A stretch of DNA of 64,000 nucleotides from CATQHS01 sp965203375 (GTDB lineage: Bacteria; Actinomycetota; Acidimicrobiia; Acidimicrobiales; Aldehydirespiratoraceae): assembly GCA_965203375.1 (NCBI GenBank), contig OZ241886.1, forward strand, positions 2,852,001 to 2,916,000, given 5' to 3'. Shown here piece by piece: positions 42,348 through 50,318 of the stretch. Made by a program: the position numbers and the translations under genes. The notes under the pieces were generated by a model. That model was not told where the DNA came from and searched no databases. It saw only the letters and a program-made list of their open reading frames with translations. The first letter of the stretch is position 1. Each line of letters starts with the position of its first letter.

Positions 42348-45300
42348 TCAGTCTGAGCTGTTCCAGTCCCAGAGCCAGTCGAGGTCTGAGAATGCAAGTT
42401 TTTTCTGAAAGTTGACGACGTTGTCATCAACGTCAAGAATAAGGCACCGGTCATTGCCGCCGTTCTTGACACCACGCAGACCTCTGCCTATCATCTGGAA
42501 GTAAAGATTAGGGCTGTATACTGGACGAGCAATTATTACAGCTCGGGTTTTTGGAGCGTCAAATCCCTCCCGGAATATACCATAGTTCACCAGAACCTCT
42601 ATCTCGCCATTGCGAAATCCTTCAACTGTTCGACGACGAGTGCGGGTATCGGTGTTAGCACTTATAGCTCGAGCCTTAACTCTCTTAGTGACCAGCAATG
42701 CGGCAATTATTTGAGAATGCTCTACCGAAGTGGCGTATATCAGAGTGGGCCAACCATGACCAGTCCTATCCAAGCACGCTTGCACGATACGACGGGTCCG
42801 GTCGGCATCTCCAGCTATGCGATTCTCAACGCTCCGCGGCAGCCAGTAGGGAGTCTTTTCGGATTCTTGCAACTCTTCGCGATTCATATAGAATTCACCA
42901 CCTTCTATGGTGGCATGATCGGCTTTGGCAAGCACATTCATGTCTTGGAGCTCTTGCACCACTTTTTCAGGGTCATCACTTGAGAATGCACCAGCATCTA
43001 AGCGATTCTTGCCATAGCGGTTGACGAGACGCGCTGTCTCTTGTTGATTATGCCCCCGGTATGGAGTAGCGGTCAAACCGATCAGAATCGGTTCGTCCGA
43101 TCTCTGCCTAGGGTCTAATCCCAACTCCTTCATTACTGTCGTGTGCGAGTGAGCAATTGATCGATGGGCTTCATCAAAGACTAGCAGCTTCAGGTCCGTA
43201 AGAAACTCTAGAGTCGCTCGTCGATCGGCTATTCTATAGTAGACGGTCTGAACCGATGCGATCACAACATGTATATCTTCAGTGGGCAGGGGGTTGGGCT
43301 GGCCTCCCCACATTCTAGAAATACGCAACCGGGTAGCTTTAACACCTTCACTTGACCATACTTGTGTCCACGCTTCAACTGCTTGTTCACACAGTTCATC
43401 GCGATCAGCTATCCATAGAATATTACCCCTGAATTTACTTTCGCGAATAGCCTCCACTATGGCCTGAACAGCAACTCGTGTCTTTCCTGAACCAGTGGGC
43501 ATGCTAATCATGCCTCGTCCTTCGCCTTGCCGCTCACGAGATCTGATCAAATTTTTTACATTGTCAACGATTATGCGTTGAAAGCTATGAAGCGGCGGTA
43601 GGGAGTATGGGCCCACAACCTCAACATAGGGAGTGCGCTTCGTTTTCTTGCCTCCAGCCCAATCTTCCCCGAAACCTAAAGACTGAACAAATTTAACTGC
43701 CTTAGATGATCCAGCCCACTGCCCTGGAGGGCCCAAATAATCAAGTTCACGACGATATTCACGGAGCGCACCTGTGTGGAACGTGGCAATCGCCGCTTGA
43801 GCGATCTGAACACCCGTGAGATATCCCTGATCTTGCTCCATTATTTCAAGCAATCCCCATGGTAGACGCTGCCGCAGTGCTGTCTCTCCCACGGCAGCTA
43901 GGAGCCGTCCTTCATCGGTTGTGCATTCGCGAATTCGGGCGCGATCCTGCTCGACTTCCTCTGGAGTCTTATACTCAAGGACGTCTCTTACAGATGCAAA
44001 TCTTACAGATGCAAAGATTCCTGACTCCTTCTTTAACTCCTCCAACATATGCTGAAGTTCTTCCTCTTCATTCTGCCTGACAACATAGATAGTACTATTT
44101 ATTAGCGAACAATTTAGTCTGAGATCATCGGTTCTCGTTCCAAATTGTAAAAGTTCATCACAGCGAACAACTTGAAGGTTCATCTGTTGGTCTGACAAGT
44201 ACAGCTTAAATCCCGGCCATATATCAATCAAGGGTATCGATTCGTCTTCACCGATCGCCTCCACCGATATCTGGTCTTCGACGCATAGATCCAATGCTTT
44301 TACAATTCGATCAGCACTGTGATGACGAAGCAGCGCTTTTATTACCAAACTATCAGGATTCGGAGAGCGACCTTCTTGGAGATTTAAAATTCCTCTTTCT
44401 GTTTGAACTCTACCATATTCAAGGAGTGCTTCTATAGCAGGCGACTGGAACTCTTGAGTTCCATATTCGCTTCTAGATTTATGCCTCATTTCCCACATCG
44501 TATAGGTATCAGGAATATCCAATAACTTATCAGTATATAGCAACTTACCCTCTTCAGAGAGCAATTCAAATAGATCCAAAGGGCCACTCGTTGAGAGTCC
44601 CTCCCATGATCTAAATTCTAATTTCCCTTCCTGTGGAATACGATTAATATTCGGGTTCTGACTGATCGCTCGGATGAACTTCGTCCGACAGGATTGAAAG
44701 AACCTAAAGTAACGATCCGATGACAAAGGATAATTGGCCGTTGGAATATCCGCCGCACCAAGTTCTTGAAGCAGGGGCACATCAGCATCGTGAAAATTCA
44801 AATCAATAGCAATTTCACTATCCCTGCTCCCATCTCCTGGAACAATGCTACCCGGAAGTAAGGTCCTAGACAGTGGAGACCAACTGCTAGAAACGGTGTG
44901 AACATGCAGTAAATCATGCCAGTCTCTACGTTGACCACTGTGTGAATATTCATTCACATTAGCTTTAATAAGTTGGGCTGCCTTTGCCTGATCTATGGAC
45001 CTGACTTGTTCCCAAAGACGGACCCAATCATCATCGTCCCAGTCGCAGATGCTATCTGATTTTATTTTGGATAATAACGCTTTAAGCGCTACTTCAGGTG
45101 AAAAATATTGTAAGCCTAACTGCTCTAAGCACAGCAATATTTTGGGATCACGACATAAGTAAGGATGCACAGTTTCAGTGCCAAAAGGAGGGTCAGTGTC
45201 TTCATTCAGAAAGACTGTGCTAGGATCAGGTGTTACCCATTTACCCTGTGATGTGAATATAATCGATCCTAATCTATCGTAACGGGTTTTCGATTTGTCA

Positions 45301-46871
45301 TCGATAAGAACCGCGGTTTGAATTGCGGCAGTTGAAGCTTCAACAGCAAGTTCTTGCCAATTCGATTCCCTTTTCATTCGGCACTCCTTAGCATGAAGGG
45401 TGAGCGATTCCAGCCATTCAGCGATCGGCTGTCTGGGAATGCCAGTGCCGGAACTAGGAGACTGTTGCATATGATTTTCAAGATAAGCTCCGTACAGGTA
45501 ATCAAGCCTAGCCAGACGACGGCGGGTAATCGCTCTAAGGTGTAACCACTTATCGGGCCGATAGCGATATGCAGCCCAACTTTCAAACAGATCCATGTCA
45601 ATACTATCAGTTAATTCTTTTGGCGGATATAGAGCATCTTCTACGTGAACCAGATTTCCTTTTTGGTCGGGAACGAGTTCATAATCTTGTAATTGATTAT
45701 ATAACTCAGATCTCAGTCGGCTGAAGTGTTCTGGGTCGCCTGGTTCTGATCTGCGTGGCAAAGCATCCAAATGCTTGGCCGGGTCGACCTTTGTCTGCAG
45801 CTTGGGGATAGTCTTAGCAGCCAGACCAGCGGCAAAATCGATCAGCTCATTGTTATAGACACCTGTAAGCAAGTTTTGACGATCCTCGTTAGTTTTCCAT
45901 AGCGCGTTTAAAATACCCGGCAAAGGGCTCGTAGTCATTGTTGGGAAGAAAGCCCAGAAGTGCCCGGTGGAGTCCAACTTGTTGACCGGTATTGCCCATG
46001 ATATCTGGATATCGTCAATATCGTCTAAGCTTCTGCGGTCGCTCTTGGCGTCTTCTGAAAGCCTGTGCTCATCGCTGACTACCAGCCATTGTGATTCGTC
46101 TCCCCCGTCCTTGAGGACGCTTATTTCGCCTTGCCGATTTAAGCTGAACGTACGGACAACTTTGTCTCTCACTTCCATAGTCAACTGAGATACATGATTG
46201 ACAAAAAGAAGGAACTCTTGGGGGAAGTCAGTGATCTGTCGCTTCAAGGCTTCGTTAGATCCAGGTTTCAACGGCAGGCGAACTATATTAGTGGCCCAAC
46301 CCATGAACTCATGCAGCATCGGATCATTTTCGGCCGCTGGTGCCGGATCAATCGCCTTCGGCAGCCTCAGGATCGGACAGCGCTCAGAGTTGGGAACTAC
46401 AGATCTGATGAGTCTAAGTGACTCGTCTCGGTCAAATCTGAAGGACCCAGATCGGCTGAAGAACTCGGGGCAGTCGGTTACTCCTATGACCGATTTAAAT
46501 CCCAGCCCAAATCTGCCGATCTCAGCCGTTCCCCGCTTACTTGACATGTGAGAGGACTTGAGCGCTCTCACCCCGTCCTCGTCGACCGGCTTTCCTTCGT
46601 CAGCGCAGTAGAGATATTTGGATGTCAGCCGGATGCAGATGCGCCCACCATTCGATCCAGCTAAAGCGTCGGCGCTATTCTGCACCAATTCGAACAATTG
46701 GCGGTGGGCATATCCGCCTCTAGCTGTGTCCTCTTCATGATTGGCATGCTCAAGGATCAAGTCCGGTTGGCTGCGATAGGCTTCAAGAGTCTTTCTCGTA
46801 TCTTTGCTGATATAGGTCCCGATGGGACCGCTCGGACCCGCCCAATCCCGCGAAAGTGACCTTCGGCTCAT
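42348..46871 (-). CDS. Giant GHKL-ATPase/SF2-helicase fusion (candidate single-gene defence system)
   Basis: 1507 aa. The N-terminus is a sacsin/Hsp90-like GHKL ATPase domain: ELVQNSADA (61-69, Mg-binding N box), DEGKP (91-95) and GRFGLGF (119-125). About 900 residues without recognised motifs follow. The C-terminal third is an SF2 helicase: MPTGSGKT (from 1124), VFDEAH (D1233), LTATPYRG (about 1266) and QMIGRGLRG (from 1459). No nuclease motif is seen. A nucleotide-gated clamp joined to a DNA/RNA translocase recalls anti-phage ATPase-helicase systems, but I know no named system with exactly this single-chain arrangement. GC is markedly below the chromosome level, and it fills a module bordered by two hydrolase-end copies. 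Confidence 0.75.
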   Translation of the reverse strand: MSRRSLSRDWAGPSGPIGTYISKDTRKTLEAYRSQPDLILEHANHEEDTARGGYAHRQLFELVQNSADALAGSNGGRICIRLTSKYLYCADEGKPVDEDGVRALKSSHMSSKRGTAEIGRFGLGFKSVIGVTDCPEFFSRSGSFRFDRDESLRLIRSVVPNSERCPILRLPKAIDPAPAAENDPMLHEFMGWATNIVRLPLKPGSNEALKRQITDFPQEFLLFVNHVSQLTMEVRDKVVRTFSLNRQGEISVLKDGGDESQWLVVSDEHRLSEDAKSDRRSLDDIDDIQISWAIPVNKLDSTGHFWAFFPTMTTSPLPGILNALWKTNEDRQNLLTGVYNNELIDFAAGLAAKTIPKLQTKVDPAKHLDALPRRSEPGDPEHFSRLRSELYNQLQDYELVPDQKGNLVHVEDALYPPKELTDSIDMDLFESWAAYRYRPDKWLHLRAITRRRLARLDYLYGAYLENHMQQSPSSGTGIPRQPIAEWLESLTLHAKECRMKRESNWQELAVEASTAAIQTAVLIDDKSKTRYDRLGSIIFTSQGKWVTPDPSTVFLNEDTDPPFGTETVHPYLCRDPKILLCLEQLGLQYFSPEVALKALLSKIKSDSICDWDDDDWVRLWEQVRSIDQAKAAQLIKANVNEYSHSGQRRDWHDLLHVHTVSSSWSPLSRTLLPGSIVPGDGSRDSEIAIDLNFHDADVPLLQELGAADIPTANYPLSSDRYFRFFQSCRTKFIRAISQNPNINRIPQEGKLEFRSWEGLSTSGPLDLFELLSEEGKLLYTDKLLDIPDTYTMWEMRHKSRSEYGTQEFQSPAIEALLEYGRVQTERGILNLQEGRSPNPDSLVIKALLRHHSADRIVKALDLCVEDQISVEAIGEDESIPLIDIWPGFKLYLSDQQMNLQVVRCDELLQFGTRTDDLRLNCSLINSTIYVVRQNEEEELQHMLEELKKESGIFASVRFASVRDVLEYKTPEEVEQDRARIRECTTDEGRLLAAVGETALRQRLPWGLLEIMEQDQGYLTGVQIAQAAIATFHTGALREYRRELDYLGPPGQWAGSSKAVKFVQSLGFGEDWAGGKKTKRTPYVEVVGPYSLPPLHSFQRIIVDNVKNLIRSRERQGEGRGMISMPTGSGKTRVAVQAIVEAIRESKFRGNILWIADRDELCEQAVEAWTQVWSSEGVKATRLRISRMWGGQPNPLPTEDIHVVIASVQTVYYRIADRRATLEFLTDLKLLVFDEAHRSIAHSHTTVMKELGLDPRQRSDEPILIGLTATPYRGHNQQETARLVNRYGKNRLDAGAFSSDDPEKVVQELQDMNVLAKADHATIEGGEFYMNREELQESEKTPYWLPRSVENRIAGDADRTRRIVQACLDRTGHGWPTLIYATSVEHSQIIAALLVTKRVKARAISANTDTRTRRRTVEGFRNGEIEVLVNYGIFREGFDAPKTRAVIIARPVYSPNLYFQMIGRGLRGVKNGGNDRCLILDVDDNVVNFQKKLAFSDLDWLWDWNSSD

Positions 46872-46892
46872 AGATTGCGAGGAGGGCCTAGC

Positions 46893-47561
46893 TCAGGTCA
46901 CGCCGTGGGAGCGCAGGAAATCTAGGGTGCGCTGTTGGGCCAGTTCGGCTGCGGCTGGGTGGTAGGAGGCTCGGGCATCGCAGTTGAATCCGTGGTCGGC
47001 ACCATCGTAGACGTGGACGGCCACGCCGGGGTGGGCGGCGGCCACCTCCTCCACATCCGACAGCGGGATCATGGGGTCCTCCGCGCCGAAGTGCAGCATG
47101 GTCGGCGCGGCCGGGGCCCGGTTCATGAACTGATGCACCTGCCCGCCGTAGTAGCCGACGGCGGCGGCCACCGGCAGGGCGTGGGCGGCCAGCCAGGCCA
47201 GGCTGCCACCGTAGCAGTAGCCCACCACCGCCACCGGGCCGGTGGCCGAGCAGCGCTCCACGGCGGCGCCCATGTCGAGCACCGAGTCGTCCCAATCCAG
47301 ATCGCCCCGCAACCCGCGGCCCCGCTGCATCCCCTCGGGGGTGTAGTCCAGTTCCACGCCCCGCTCGCCGGCCCGGTCGAACATGGCCGGCGCCACCGCC
47401 CGGTAGCCGAGCCCGGCGAACCGGTCAACCACCGACCGGACGTGGGCGTTGACCCCGAACACCTCCTGCAGCACCACCACCGAGGACCGGGCCCCGCCGG
47501 GATGCACCTCGTAACCGGACAGAACGTGCCCGTCGCTGGCCTGCATCTCCACTGTCGTCAT
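46893..47561 (-). CDS. Dienelactone-hydrolase-family protein (intact copy D)
   Basis: 222 aa from ATG 47561. Alpha/beta hydrolase with the family triad: nucleophile C116 in GYCYGG, D162 in FGAEDPM, H190 in DHGFNC; the helper glutamate lies in LQEVFGVN. It probably hydrolyses a lactone or ester; the true substrate is unknown. Three fragments of its 3' end lie at 31133, 39171 and 41492, making this gene end the border of the accessory modules. A TAGGCT box 7 nt before the ATG suggests a leaderless mRNA, although an in-frame GTG exists at 47648. Confidence 0.85.
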   Translation of the reverse strand: MTTVEMQASDGHVLSGYEVHPGGARSSVVVLQEVFGVNAHVRSVVDRFAGLGYRAVAPAMFDRAGERGVELDYTPEGMQRGRGLRGDLDWDDSVLDMGAAVERCSATGPVAVVGYCYGGSLAWLAAHALPVAAAVGYYGGQVHQFMNRAPAAPTMLHFGAEDPMIPLSDVEEVAAAHPGVAVHVYDGADHGFNCDARASYHPAAAELAQQRTLDFLRSHGVT

Positions 47562-47568
47562 GGCCGAC

Positions 47569-47574
47569 AGCCTA
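47569..47574 (-). promoter_or_regulatory. Putative -10 box of the dienelactone hydrolase gene
   Basis: TAGGCT on the minus strand, 7 nt before ATG 47561. Confidence 0.35.
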
Positions 47575-47578
47575 GGGC

Positions 47579-47680
47579 GGGCCGCCAGAAATCGAGAGGC
47601 GAGCGCCCCGCCCGGCCTATCGCAGTCCACAGGGAGACCACCCGCCACGGGCCGTCAGAAATCGAGAGGCGAACGCCCCT
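47579..47680. repeat. 70-bp-period direct repeat in the spacer
   Basis: GGGCCGCCAGAAATCGAGAG at 47579 recurs at 47649 with one change (GGGCCGTCAG...), and both continue GCGA.CGCCCC. It lies between the large SLH gene and the hydrolase gene. Confidence 0.7.
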
Positions 47681-47685
47681 CTCGG

Positions 47686-50109
47686 CTACTCCTCGTCGGG
47701 GTCGTCGAGTCGGGCGCCTTTGGGGAGCCGGACCTCGAAGATGCTGAGGCCGGGCTCGTACCGGATGACGGCCAGTTCGGCGTTGGGCGCGCCGCCGGAC
47801 CTCGCGGCGTGGCGGGCGAACCTGGCCTCGAAGTCGGCCGCGTTCAGCCACCGATGGCCCTCAGGGTCGTCGGCGACGAAGTACCTGAAGACGTTCGTCC
47901 CGCCGTAGCGGTAGACCCTGGGCGCGGCCTCCCCCGCATCGGTGGCGCGGATGAAGGCGTTGCTGGCCAAGTCCACGGCGTGGAGAGGGGCGAAGCTGGC
48001 CGTCCGGGGGGCGGCGCCGGTCGTCGGGTTGAATCCCACCGGCGGCTCGACCCAGTAGTGGACCGCGCTCTCCACCTCTGAGCTGCCGATCCGGCTGTCG
48101 TTGCTCAGATCGGCCCCCGCCCGGTAGACGGCCGTTCTCGTCGAGGCCCCCGGCTCGAAGAAGGCGGTTGCCGCGGCCCTGCCGTCCGGTCCGGTGACGA
48201 GCGCGGTCGTGCCCGGGACGGCGCCGTCGGTTATGTCGCCGGGGAAGGCGTCGGCCCCCGCGGTCTCGAAGAACACCGAGCGGCCTCTCACGGGGTGGCC
48301 GTACTGGTCGGTGACCTTGCCGATCACGCTCGCGCCGACGGTTCCCGATGCGGGAATCAGGGTCCACTTGCGGGGCAGCTCCACGGTCAGCTTGCTGCCC
48401 CTCGGCGGGTCGTCGTCGAAGACCACGGTGCCGCTGCGGCTGTGGGCGAAGAACCGGATGTCGGGGTTGGCCACGAGGTCCGGGGCGTCGTCCACCGGGT
48501 TGATCGTGTAGGTCCAGGTGGTCTTGTCGTCGCCGTCGGCGTCGAACCCGGGGGCGACCCTCCGGTTGGAGTCGGGATCGGCCTGGGTCAGAGTGAAGGA
48601 GGCCCGGCCGTTGGAGTCGGTGGTGATGGCCCCCAAAGCGATCCCGTCAACGGGGCGAGCGGAGTGGTCCGACTCGTGCTCGCCGACGGCCGACCAGGTG
48701 TAGGACAGTCCAGCGGCGCCGGTGGGATTGTTCTGGTCGTCCAGTATCTGGACGGTGACCGTCACCCTCGTGCCGTAACGGGCGGTGTGGCCGTCTTTGG
48801 AGTCCTCGGGGAGGCTGAGGGTGACCTGGGCCCGGGCCGGCATGATCGTGCCCACGGTGACCGAGGCCACGCTCGAGGCCGCGGCGGCACCCAGCGGCTG
48901 CCCCCGGCCGCCGTCCCAGTCGAGCTTGCCGCCGACTTGGCCGGTCCAAGCCCAGAACACGGTGCCCTCGGCGATGGTCTGGCCGTCCACCATCAGGTTG
49001 CCGGCGGGCCCGGTGACTCCATCGGCCGATTCGATGGTGCAGGGCCCGGTGCCGCCGCCCACCGCGGACACTCCGAAGGACCCGACGTTGCAGGTGCCGT
49101 CGGCCTTGAACGCCAACCAGGCGTCCTCCACCGCGTGGCTGAACACATCGACCGGAACGCCGACGACGGGCATGAAGTCGGGGCCCCGCAGCGAGACGGC
49201 CAGCTCGAACTCGGCGCCGGCCTCCACCGAGGACTTCTCAGCCTGCATGGTCAGCCCGGCCGGGCGGGCATCCGTGTGGGCCAAAGCCCGAGTGATGAAC
49301 GCCGCGGCCTGGGCCCGGGTCACCGACCCGACCGGGTTGAACGTCCCGTCGCCGCGTCCCTGGGCCACGCCCATCTCGGCCATAGCCCGAATGGCCTGAT
49401 TGGTGGCATAAGGCACCGAGCCGAGGTCTCGAAAGCTCTCATCTATGGCGATCGTCTCGTCCGAGGCCGAGCTCTCCAGGATGGCGAACCGTCTGTCGGG
49501 GCCCACCGACAGGGCCTTGCCGCCCGGGCCGATCCGGGCGTGGGTCAAGAACTGGGCCAGAGACTCCACGATCACCGCCCTGGACACCAGCCCCTGGGGA
49601 TCGAAGGCGGTGGCCGAGACTCCCCTCATCACCCCCATGGCGGCCATCTGGTTGATCGCATCCTGAAACGGGCCGTCCAGCCTCGAGATGTCGGCGAAGC
49701 CCGCGTTCTGGGCCGCGGGCAGCCTCACCCCCGCCGGGCCGGCCGCCCGCTGCAGCATCACCGCCAACTGCCAGCGGGGAATCGTCCGGCCCGGCGAGAA
49801 CATGCCGGGCGCCGTGCCCCGGGTGATTCCGTAGTAGGCGATGCAGTTGATGGCCGCGTCGTGGACGCTGCCCGTGGCCACATCCGCGAAGCCCGCGTCC
49901 GCAGCGGCCGGGCCCACGCAGGCCGAGTACTTCGCCGCCGCGTCGGCCCGAGCGGCCGTTGCCCCGGCTGGTGAGCTGGTCCCGGCCACGGCCACGACGG
50001 ATGCGGCCAGGCTCAAACCGCCCAGCACCCCCAGACGCAAGCGCCACCCGTTCAACCGAGGCATCGGCCTCTTGCTTGCGGCGTCGGAGCCCCGGCGGCC
50101 AGCCGTCAC
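47686..50109 (-). CDS. Large secreted SLH protein with Ig-like domains
   Basis: 807 aa from GTG 50109. A signal peptide (LRLGVLGGLSLAASVVAVAG) is followed by three SLH repeats (ADVATGSVHDAAINCIAYYG, FADISRLDGPFQDAINQMAA, FRDLGSVPYATNQAIRAMAE). Then come several beta-sandwich segments of bacterial Ig-like type (GVPVDVFSHAV, TDSNGRASFTL, GKVTDQYGHPVRGRSV). The C-terminal part holds a YRYGGTNVFRYF segment. Probably a cell-envelope surface or adhesion protein. A TAGTTT box 6 nt upstream of the GTG supports the start. It is divergent from the nucleotidase gene. Confidence 0.8.
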   Translation of the reverse strand: MTAGRRGSDAASKRPMPRLNGWRLRLGVLGGLSLAASVVAVAGTSSPAGATAARADAAAKYSACVGPAAADAGFADVATGSVHDAAINCIAYYGITRGTAPGMFSPGRTIPRWQLAVMLQRAAGPAGVRLPAAQNAGFADISRLDGPFQDAINQMAAMGVMRGVSATAFDPQGLVSRAVIVESLAQFLTHARIGPGGKALSVGPDRRFAILESSASDETIAIDESFRDLGSVPYATNQAIRAMAEMGVAQGRGDGTFNPVGSVTRAQAAAFITRALAHTDARPAGLTMQAEKSSVEAGAEFELAVSLRGPDFMPVVGVPVDVFSHAVEDAWLAFKADGTCNVGSFGVSAVGGGTGPCTIESADGVTGPAGNLMVDGQTIAEGTVFWAWTGQVGGKLDWDGGRGQPLGAAAASSVASVTVGTIMPARAQVTLSLPEDSKDGHTARYGTRVTVTVQILDDQNNPTGAAGLSYTWSAVGEHESDHSARPVDGIALGAITTDSNGRASFTLTQADPDSNRRVAPGFDADGDDKTTWTYTINPVDDAPDLVANPDIRFFAHSRSGTVVFDDDPPRGSKLTVELPRKWTLIPASGTVGASVIGKVTDQYGHPVRGRSVFFETAGADAFPGDITDGAVPGTTALVTGPDGRAAATAFFEPGASTRTAVYRAGADLSNDSRIGSSEVESAVHYWVEPPVGFNPTTGAAPRTASFAPLHAVDLASNAFIRATDAGEAAPRVYRYGGTNVFRYFVADDPEGHRWLNAADFEARFARHAARSGGAPNAELAVIRYEPGLSIFEVRLPKGARLDDPDEE

Positions 50110-50115
50110 GGCGTC

Positions 50116-50121
50116 AAACTA
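50116..50121 (-). promoter_or_regulatory. Putative -10 box of the large SLH gene
   Basis: TAGTTT on the minus strand, 6 nt before GTG 50109. Confidence 0.35.
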
Positions 50122-50203
50122 CCATCGGGGACCGTCGGGGCCCGCCGGGCTGATCGGCCTTCGGGGGCCGCAGGAGCCTCGGAGGCCCGACCCGGCTTTC
50201 ACG

Positions 50204-50209
50204 TAACCT
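50204..50209 (+). promoter_or_regulatory. Putative -10 box reading into the nucleotidase leader ORF
   Basis: TAACCT followed by 7 nt and GTG 50217, the first codon of the 33-codon leader ORF rather than of the nucleotidase itself. Confidence 0.4.
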
Positions 50210-50216
50210 GATCGCC

Positions 50217-50318
50217 GTGAACGGGAAGAGCGAACGCAGAGCGTCTATGAACCGGGGGCCGCTGGGCAAGTGGGCACCAGTCGGCGACTGGCCAGAGACG
50301 AGGGCGGGGCGTCTATGA
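50217..50318 (+). repeat. Leader ORF formed by a 68-bp duplication, overlapping the nucleotidase start
   Basis: GTG 50217 opens a 33-codon frame with an internal ATG at 50247 (MNRGPLGKWAPVGDW). Its TGA (50316-50318) overlaps the nucleotidase ATG at 50315 as ATGA. The DNA from 50241 repeats from 50309 (CGTCTATGAACCGGGGGCCG), so the leader peptide copies the start of the real protein (MNRGPLDMQAPVGGW). Confidence 0.75.
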
